Origin: Thamnaconus septentrionalis
Taxonomy: Eukaryota > Chordata > Actinopteri > Tetraodontiformes > Monacanthidae
Direction: 5' to 3'
Assembly (NCBI GenBank): GCA_009823395.1
Contig: CM020502.1
Location: 15,023,444 to 15,087,443, forward strand
Length of the DNA stretch: 64,000 bases
Part shown: one piece after another, positions 38,757-48,700 of the stretch
Layout: every line of letters begins with the position of its first letter
Position numbering within the stretch: the stretch's first letter is position 1
Program-made: the position numbers and the translations under genes
Notes under the pieces: model-generated
Told to the model about the DNA's origin: nothing
The model's database searches: none
Seen by the model: only the letters and a program-made list of their open reading frames with translations

Positions 38757-39292
38757 TTTTACTGGATCTGCAAAAGACAAAATGAGAGTTTTTTTTTCTT
38801 CCCTCCAATCCATAAGACACAATGCAAGGACGACAGCTGCTGTTAACATTTATTTTTTAAATTGAATTTACCAAAAATTGAATCTGTAATATTAAATGAC
38901 ACTGTTAAAAGTTTTGAAGTCCCGACTTTATTGACTAATTTGACTTATTCCATTTCTGACTTTATTCCCTCAGCGTTGAAGTTTCATCAACACGTCGACG
39001 TTGTTTATTAGAGGCCACTACGGTTGAAAACATTTGAATAAAATTTCCTGAGGCCATAACGACAGCTGTAACCGTTACATGAAATGGTTAAAATGGCAAT
39101 GACTGTATATTTAACGCTCCAATGTTGCTAAGCCGCAGTCAGCTGACGGCGGACAGCAGCTAATAAGCGACGCTGAATTTGTTGAGACAAACGCGAAAGC
39201 ACCATCAGACAACTCATCATTTCCCCCCTAAAATAATTAATGAATTTAAGAAAAAAAAAAAAAAAAAACACACTGTAAATTCAAAACAGTAC

Positions 39293-39400
39293 CTTTTGCC
39301 AAAGAAATTCCACAGCCCTTCGGTATCTCCTCATCCAAAGCGATGCCTTTACGCAATGCATGTTGGGAAGCCAGTATATCCCTGTTTAAGAGAGGCTGTT
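39293..39400 (-). other. Probable cox6b1 untranslated first exon
   Basis: In minus sense the stretch ends TTGGCAAAAG followed by the donor GTACTG. Coding exon 1 begins after an acceptor at about 38768. The spliced leader would contain an upstream ATG frame that stops directly before the main start. The 5' end is approximate. Confidence 0.5.
39352..39367 (-). promoter_or_regulatory. ZNF143/Staf-type promoter motif of cox6b1
   Basis: Minus-sense CCCAACATGCATTGCG matches the extended ZNF143 (Staf) site pattern CCCA-N-M-AT-S-C-A-YYRCR. This motif is known to be common at start sites of nuclear genes for mitochondrial proteins. Confidence 0.55.
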
Positions 39401-41003
39401 TAGAAGAGAAACACTCCCACCTGCTGGAAATGTTGAGGAGGTACAACACTGTCATATTAAACAGATCATGTTTGAACTCAGAAAAAAAAAATATGACACA
39501 ACTTTCAAAAATTTGAAAAGAAATAGTTATAAATAATAATGACTAAAAAGTCAATCATCATGACGATTCATTTCTTTGGTGAATATTAGTGAATGTTTTT
39601 TTTTATTTTTATTGTTTTTTTCTTTTGTTGTGCTTTGCCTTGTTCCCCCCTGTCCAGTTGTATTTTTACTCCCATCTAATCAGGTGTATTTTTTGGGCCT
39701 CCTCCAGCCTGGTGTTCTCTCCTGTACCAGATCCTCCTAATGTGGTTACAACGTATTTCCTATTATTAGTGTGAGTCATGCCTATCCGCTCTCATCTGGC
39801 TTGTGCTGCCAGTTACAGTTGGGGCGTGTAGGCAGAAGAAAAACATTGTTGTTTCCATTATTAATACAATTTTCCTATGACTTCTTTATACTAAATTTTA
39901 CACATTGAATTTGCTAAATTACCCTTTTGAATTCCTCACATGAAGACACACACACACACACACATACACACACGATGAACTATTATCAGTATATAATAAA
40001 TAAATCAGGAAATCATCCAACTTGTTGTTTATGTTTTAGTTCATCAGCATACTTCACACTGTTATTCTGTAGAAAATTATAGAGATGGCTTTCTCAGTCA
40101 GTTCTACTTGTTGTCGTGCAAACATGTACATTAAAATACATGTAATAAACATACAGGTCAGGGACTGAGATGTTGAAAACAACGACCATCTCATATCACC
40201 AATAAAATCTCAGGATTTGACACACAAAGTCAATGGATAATAAGGTAAATTTAAAGTAATTGCCGACATTATATGGACACAAGAACAGAACTTGTTTTGT
40301 TCCTGTTCTGTATCTTCAAAGCTGTTTGTGTAACAAATTTGTAGACTAACATGTAACTCACTACTGATGTGTGCGGGGTTTCGCTCTCAGCTTTCATCCG
40401 TTCTCGTAGCGCCTCCCAGTGTCAAACAGTGGTACTGACTGTTCTTTCCATCCAGCAGACTACATAACACTTTCAGCTGCATCCTTTTTTCCAGTACTTG
40501 AAATGGAAGCAGTCTAAAAGTGATTATGAAGAGAAGACTTACTGTAATATTGAGAGCTAAAGTTCAATAAGTCAAATGTTGGATATCAAGCACAGAAAAC
40601 TTGTGCGTTTCCATTTCAAAACAAGGAGTTAACAGTAAGATGACAGTTAAAATGAGTTAATAATGGTAAATACACAAGTATGTAGAGGCAATAACTAAAT
40701 CATTTTAATACTTTTTGATATCGTTGTTGTCCATGAATTCCAAAACGTACTGATTCCTCTAAAAAACAGCAGCAGCAGCAGCAGCAGAAAAAAGTACAAC
40801 AGAAAAAGTGAAGCAAATAACTATTTCTATATTTTTCGTTTCTATTTGTTATTTCTAATAAGGAAATTAAAATTGTAGTTAGTGGCAATCCTGAAAAGAA
40901 AAATGAAGGTTGTGCTCGTTAATTTCTGACATCACATCGAAGCCCAAAGATCCGGTTCACAAAACCTTCTGAAATAAATACAGTCAATTTTCTCATATAT
41001 AGT

Positions 41004-41009
41004 TTTATT
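41004..41009 (-). promoter_or_regulatory. Candidate poly-A signal of the neuronal pentraxin gene
   Basis: AATAAA in minus sense, about 1.7 kb after the stop codon. There are other AT-rich candidates, so this is tentative. Confidence 0.4.
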
Positions 41010-41774
41010 CAAAATCCTGACAGTTTTACAAACACATAACAGCATTCCCTCAAGTTTTACAACTCAGTTGATAGTTTTGGCTTACACAGTTTTGGGACAG
41101 TTGACCCAACACAATGTAATGTTGTTTTTTTTTTTCATATTTACAACCAAGGACACAAGGATATTCAAAACAAACAAACAAACAAAAAATCTAAAATGTA
41201 CACCAAAGGCGAGTATGAGCAAGTTTTTCTGCATAAAATTGCATCAACATTTTTTTACAAGTATTTTTTACAGTATTTTTCTTACAAACTATACAGTTCA
41301 ATAGTTGCAGGAGTCGGATGCATCTATGTTGAGGAAACAAGACATGAAAGACATGTAACATGTATTTGGCCCACTATAATATCAGAAAAAAACTGGAGAA
41401 ATGTTCTAAAGTGCTTGACTTGGCATTGTAGTCGAAAAATAAACAAGACTTTGTGGATATTTACAGTTGGGGTGTGACACTATTGGTACGGAAGAGCGTT
41501 TTAATTTCATAAAGTTCAACATAGAAGTTTTCTGAGCTCAGTTATAATATACAAATATCTTCCAAACATTTCCTTTACAAACCAACACAGAGTGGGTCAA
41601 TAAAGTGCTAAGTACTTTAAATATTTACAGTATGAGAATGCCATAATAAATGTTATGTTTGATTAAAAACTCACTTACTTTTTATATAAAATATTTTAAT
41701 GTAAAAAACATAGGTTGGGCTATAAACAAGTAGTAGAATGTCTCTTTTAAAAATGTTTTTACTATTTCAGAGTA

Positions 41775-41828
<54 letters not shown>
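41775..41828. repeat. (TG)n microsatellite
   Basis: About 26 TG units in the likely pentraxin 3' UTR. Confidence 0.9.
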
Positions 41829-41833
<5 letters not shown>

Positions 41834-42729
41834 CTGCCATGTGGCCCAAGCCAGTCAGAAATAGGCAGGATCGGATCAGTTGTGCACACGCAAATCCTGT
41901 GGTAAGCCACCGGTTGCTGAGAAAGACATCAGCATTACAGCCAGTGACATCCCGGGGAGCGACAGTTAACTTGGTCTCAGCGCTGTCAGGTGGCTCGTAG
42001 TCATCAGGAGTCCTTGACTGACATTGGGCCGTTCTTACATAACACCTTCAAAGATCAAATTATCCGCTTGAGCGTCGTGTGAAACGCAACGCTTGGTGTT
42101 GACTTGTACATTTCCAAAGGTGCAATTTTTTTACAGTTCGAAAGAACAAAGAACTCAGGAGCTTTACCTTTTTGAAGAGATCTTTCTACAAAAAAAAAAG
42201 CTTGTTGCCTGGTTTTCAATATGAAATACTAGTATAAAACAGCCAAAATTCCTCTTTACATTTTCTTTTAAAAAAGTTGTGCAACAGCATTACCATTTAT
42301 TACATTTGATTGTTAGCATATCAAATAACAACCCTCAAGCTTGATATTCCCATAGCATTGTTCATGCCGAATCCTTTGGGTTCACTGTTTTACTTCCTCT
42401 TCCAGACAAAATCCTATTAGGTTCCGTGGATCTTGCAGAACACCTTCAGCCACAACCGCACGTTCTACTCAATCCAAGAGCCGGCGCTCTTCGGAGTCTT
42501 CAAAGTCCTTCTGCAGACCAACCAGGAAGCGAGCGAGCATGCAGGCGGAGAAGGCCGACAATCCCAACTGAGAGGACTAATAAGTGTGCTTATCACAAAT
42601 CTGTTGTCCGTCTGCCACCCGTAGCTCAGCTGCTTCAGCGTTTGACACTATCTTGATGAAAATCCACATCCGAGCTGTGAGTTTGTTGTATCTCTCCACT
42701 AAAGTCCTGCAAAAACCTGGCATCCTTCC

Positions 42730-45700
42730 TCAGTGGCAGGGCTCGAAGGGGAACTCGGTGAGGCCTCCGTGCAGCTCCACCAGTTCCTCCGACCAGGACA
42801 TGACGTCACCAACCAGGTGGCTGCTGCACGTCGCTTGGCTGTAGATCTCATTGGCTGTCAGGACCCTGGACCAGAGCTGGAGGTCGGAGAGCTCCCCCGT
42901 GAAGGACTGGGTGACGTCGAAGCGGCCGCCCACCGAATCCTGCCAGAGCAAAGGAGAACCAGAATCAGTCAGGCTTAAATGTTTAGCAGATCTGGACCTA
43001 ACTCATTTATATAAACTGTGTTGTTTATGGTCACTTAATGCTCCTCTGTTTATCAGCAATGAGGTTAGCAGAGAGAATTTCTATTTGAGGGCACATTGTG
43101 AAGTGCGTTGAGGTGCAGAACCCTGGAAATATGAGTGAATCATCTGCATATTCTATAGTTGTTAGGAAATCTCAGGAAGCTAGATTATATCATTATAAAT
43201 GGTTGTTAAATGTTATAATTTGTAAGTAAACGAATATTGTTAAGTTGGGGGAGGACTAGATAAGCATTTGCTTCTTCCTATTCCATTTTGGACAAAAAAA
43301 GAAAGGAGAAGAAAAGGGGAAAATAGAAAAACATAATAAATGTTCATGTGTTCAAGCGAACACATGTATAGCCATGTGAATACTTGTCTGTGTGCTGTTT
43401 TCTGTTAACTATTTGTATTTATTTTGTTTACAGTATCTTGAAATTTTTATTTTGATGTTGTTTTTTTTTCCCCAATAAATCTTTCAAAATAAAGTTGAGA
43501 GGTTAGGTTTCATTGTCTGGCAGCAAAACATCTTTTGGGGGGCTTTTTCTTTTCTTCTTTACAAGACTAAATAAAGCTTGTAGCTTGACAGCTAACTGAT
43601 ATACACTAAGAGTCAGAAGTTTGGACACACCTTCACATGCACTGGTTTTTCTTTATCTTTACTCCTTTCTACATTGTAGATACATATTGAAGACATCAAA
43701 CATATGAACAATACATATGAAATTATTCAGCAAAGAAAACATTGACAAATAAATGCTTAATATGAAGGGGGGATATTTTGAAGAAAATAAAATATGAAAT
43801 GTTTTTGAGTTATGTCACACTTTTTTTGTTTACATAGTCATTAAAATGAAAGGAAAATTATAAAATGAGAAGGCGCACCCAAACTTTTCACTGGTAGTGT
43901 AAATCGTATACATCTGTCCATTAACTGCAATTCATGATGTTAACACATCAAGTAAAAGAAAATGAATTCTCTTCTAAACATTTCCATAAGTCTCATTAAA
44001 ATTGCTTTGCATGCAAAACACAGGCACCAAGTCTTCTTCAGGTGTTTTGCTCATTAACCAAAATTTCAAGACGTCTAATGAGTGCCTTTTTGGCAGCCAA
44101 CTGTGTGTCCTACCTGCTCCTGGCCCAGGATGAAGGTCCCTCCAGCTTTGATAGGGTGCCAAGACGACAGGTTTTGCCCCGAGCCTTTCTTCACCCCGTC
44201 CTGATAGGCCTCCCAGACGCCATCGCGTGTTGACCACGTCACGCACATGTGGTGCCACTTTCCATCTGTCATGGTAATGGGCAGCGTCACCGCCTAGAGA
44301 CACAGACACAGACAAGGTATAAATGCGGCATCAATATTGCAGATGGCTGTTTGGATATTTTGCTCCATGCTGGAAACTCCGGTCCTTCGTGAAGGGGAAT
44401 GAAATGTGGCAGATTTTGTGAGAGCATATGTTTTCATCGGCTGAATTAAACTGTTCAAAGCGTCTCTGAGAGCTGAAGCAGCAGCACAGCCTCAAAGAAG
44501 ACAGACTAGTTAAGCTGTCATTCAGAAAACAAAGCAGGAACAAAGTCTTAGACTGGAAGCTTTGTGTGCAAGTGCTTCCCAATGTTGGGGAGGCGCATTT
44601 GTCAAGCAAGATTGTCTTTACTCAGTTCACTACCAATATAATACAATCAGAGCAGTCCAGAGAATATTCAACTGTGGCACTGATCAGCGTTATGACAACC
44701 AAGTGAGGAACTGCCCATTAGACCAACCTCCCATTAGTCCGACAAACTTGCCCATTGGTCCGATCTCCCATTAGGGTTAGGGTTATGGTTAGGGTAAATG
44801 TTAGGGTTTGGGTAGGTCGGAACATTGTGCAATTTGTTGGACTAACGGGAGGTCGGACCAATGCCATGCTCCCAACCAAGTGTGTGACTAAAGACAAACA
44901 CACATGACATGACTTCCACTTATAATTAGGCCAATCAATTACAATAATCTGATTATTTGCCTGGTTAATTCACTTGTTGAACTCGCAGGACTGGGACAGG
45001 GAAGAGAAGAAGACGGGCATCTGTTTTCCATTTAGCAAAGTTTACGAGCCTTTCAGGGAAGGACGGATTAGCCTGGCTAATTACATGACATTTTTCTGCC
45101 AGAAATCTGAGAACTTGGTAAATAACTCTGTGAAGGAGAGCTTGAAGTCAAGAAAGTTGACGTTTGATGAAATGACATGGAGAGCAACGAGAATTACAAT
45201 TACACAAACATGTTGGGTGCACACAACATGACAACATGCAATAGTTCCATACAAGCCATGATTGACCCGTATGGGGCACAGAAAGAAAAAAACAAAGCCT
45301 CAACATCCTCACCAGCAGATAGTGTTGGCTTAATGTCATCGGCGAGATTTACCTTGTCGTTGATCAGCAGCTCCATGGGGTTGCTGCCCCATTCGATAAG
45401 CACAAGCTCATTGGCTTGTCCTGGTACGGCATAGGAAAACGGAGTGCCAAGGCCAGGGCCCGATCCGGCCTTCACCCAGAGGCAGATTGTCAGGGCAAAG
45501 AGCTCGTTGACGATTGAGCGCTTCATCCTGCCATACATGTAGTTGGTTTTCATGGGAAAGTCAAGCAGGAAAGCGCTGGGGCTCTTGAACTTCTTGTGAT
45601 TACCTGGTGACATCAATGGATTTGGGTTAGATTCCGCTGTGTATTATTGGGTTTGTACAGAGGTTTTTGTAGCTACCTCTCAACTTCTCAACTCTCTAAC

Positions 45701-48700
45701 TTGTAGCTAACATACACCATTTGTACTAAACTAAAATATTTTATGTAGTACACACACATACCTTTTTAAAAGCATAGTTATAAAAAAAATTACTTTGAAC
45801 TCAAGAAATATAACCTCATTTGCTCCAACTCCCCCATTACCCAATAATACATATACAAATAAGTGCAGTTTGAACTTAATATTCTTATTCTTGCCCTTTG
45901 GCAAAAATCCCAAAATTTAGCAGTTGAAAATCTGCATGGCATTTAAGTGCTGACCTTCCCTTTCGTTTGTCTGAGATGTCAAGTCAAGACAGGTAGAATA
46001 AGTTAATCAAATAAACAACCAAACGAAACGATTCTAGGATTCCAAGTTGGGCTGCACGCTTTGTCAATGCTGACACTAACCCTTGAAGTGTTCCAACTAG
46101 ATGATGTGTACTTTTACAGTTGAAAACATGGCAGAAAAAAGGGTATGAAAGTCACTGTTTTCTCATGATCCATACAAATGATCGAGTATTTGCATTCTGA
46201 GGATTATACTCTTATTGAAAAAATAAGTGTGGTCTTTAATGTTTTAGACAATGAGGTAAAAAATACAGTACCATTGTAACCATTAAAAGCCACAACACTG
46301 AAAGAGTGGTGTCAATTGAAGAGTATGGTTCTCACTTTACCTCCCTACTGTGACAGGAGCTGCGTTTCCATGAATTCAAAGAATTGCGCAAAACCTAAAT
46401 ATGGCAATAAAAACTGGTAATGGAAACAGCTCAACTTGGAAAAACCTCTCAAATATGGCTAAAAGGTTTTGATGATCTCATGAGGTGGTTTTTCACACGT
46501 ATCCATATAGAGGTATATCGCAAAAGTGTCATGGAAACATTTTTTTGTCATTTACACGTCAGCGATGTGACGTACTGGATCAACTGACCAGTTCAATGAC
46601 CAGTGAAAATGGTGCATTATGATTGGACAGAGGAGGAGACAGAATATTTTTTACAAGTCATCAAAGACAAAAACATAAAATATAACAACCGCAGCAAAGA
46701 AATGTAAGCAAACAAAAGCAATTGTAATTCTTGTAAAATCTTGTGGAACGAGATTTTAGGAGAATTATGGCTTATACGTCACACCACTCAATGTAAACAC
46801 CTGCAAAACGCAATTGTACTTTGTTGTAGTTTTAGACATATCGCTTTTATTTTGTGAAAAACTGTCATAGAAACACAGCTGGTGTCACTCCAAAGGTGTG
46901 GCGGGAATATGAAGAATGATGTACCACTCCAATGAGTGGACAAATCCAAACTATTTTTCTGAATATTCACTCATCATTTGTTAGCAATTGACAAAAAAAT
47001 CTGTAATGATGGCTTTTGATGAGTCCATTGGTGAAAACACGTTGCCCATTTCTACAAGAGCCAGCAGTGACATACGTATACTTGAGCCTCAGCGTTTCAC
47101 TGACCGTGTTCTGTGTTGCTGTGGTGCAGCTGGCCGAGCACTGTTTCCAGTTTGCTGTGTCCCGTGCCGTGTACACTGGAGTCTTTGCTGATGAAAGGTA
47201 GCCGCCGAGGATGATACTCGTTGCTGTGATGGTTGTCGTGGTTGTCAGAGCCATGGTGGTCATCATGGTGCCCGTCGTGGTGGCCATCGTGGTGCCCTTC
47301 GTGGTGATCATAGTGGTGGTTATCGTGACGGTCACCGTGGTGGTTGTCATGGTATCTTGAGCCATGATAGTAGTGGTGGTCATCATGGTGGCCACTGTGA
47401 TGACTGGTATCGTGGTGGTCATCGTGGTGGTCATCATGGTGGCTATTGCGGTGGCTATCGTGGTGGCTATCTTGGTGGCTGTCATGGCGGCTATCGTGGT
47501 GGCCATCGTGGTGGTCATTATGGTCGTCATGGTGGTCATTGTGATGGCTGCCAGAATGTCCATAATGCCGGCGACCATGCGAGTCGTAATGGTAGTTGGG
47601 ATGATGACTATAGTGGCCTCTGTGATGGGTAATCCTGTGGTTGCCGTTATGGCTATTATGATGGTTGTCGTGATGGTCATCATGGTGGTCGTCGTTATGG
47701 CCTGTTCCGTGGTGGTCGTCATGGTGGTCATCGTGGTGACCGGTGCCACCGTGGTCGTCATGGTGGTCATCGCGGTGACCGGTGCCATGGTGGTCATCGT
47801 GGTGGTCATCGTGGTGGTCATCGTGGTGACCGGTGCCATGGTGGTCATCGTGGTGGTCATCGTGGTGGTCATCGTGGTGGTCGCTCCCGTGGTGGTCACC
47901 GTGGTGATCGTTGTGGTGGCCATAGTCACGGTGCTCGGTGTAGTAACTGTGCAGTTGCTCCTCAAGGGCGGTGATCTTTCGCTGGAGGAGTTCTCTCAGC
48001 GAGCTGGAGTACGAGCTGGAGGAGTTCCTGGCCTGCAGGTAAAACACAAATATCGACAAAGAACTCTCACAGTGAGAAATGGAGGGCTCTCTCCACAATG
48101 TTGAAATAGTCAACAAATAATGATAGGTTGAGCTAATGATAGGTTGAGCTGACTGAGCTGACTTTCTGAGAAAATAGTCTTTCAACGCTCCTCAAAGACA
48201 GTAAAAAGTAAAAAGGACACATTTGATTTGATTTATTTTATGATAGAGAAGCGGCTTACCTTAACTATGATACCAAATTTAAAAAACAAAAAAGGGATTT
48301 GTGCAAAACCAAGTAATGTTACTGACATATAATGACATATTATATTAATTACAAACAAATGATTTTTACAAAATACAGAGACAAAGGGGCTTGAGGGAGG
48401 AATCTGTTAGTGTTCGTATAGAGATCATAAGGAATAGAAAGTGGGGGTAGGAGTACACGACGAGTCAAAAGTTTGGACACACCTTCTCATGGAATTTAAT
48501 TTTTTTATCTTTACAACCTTTTCCACTGCAGATAGATACTGAAGAAATCAAATATATGAGCAAGATATATGTAATTATGCAGCAAAGAAAAACAAGTTCA
48601 ATAACTCTAAATATGCTATTTATGAAAGGTGGCCATTTTGAAGAATTTAAATATAAAAGTTATTTGACACTTTAATTGTTTCCTACATAATTCCATGTGT

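Larger units (their letters stand above)
38757..42729. other. Intergenic: cox6b1 5' region and neuronal pentraxin 3' UTR
   Basis: 38768-39400 holds the cox6b1 5' intron, untranslated exon and promoter. 39400-40980 has no gene, with short A/T and (CA)n runs. About 41000-42729 probably is the pentraxin 3' UTR on the minus strand, ending at a poly-A signal candidate at 41004-41009. It includes a (TG)n repeat at 41775-41828. Confidence 0.55.

Noticed and set aside
46967..47965. 332-codon minus-strand ORF rich in Thr/Met
   Set aside because: Shifted frame of the same repeat array. The frame that continues into conserved pentraxin exons is the His/Asp one.
47364..48104. 246-codon plus-strand ORF rich in Val/Met/Ile opposite pentraxin exon 2
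   Set aside because: It is the antisense shadow of the His-Asp repeat; the 12-bp unit leaves several frames open. It has no family resemblance and no signal of its own.
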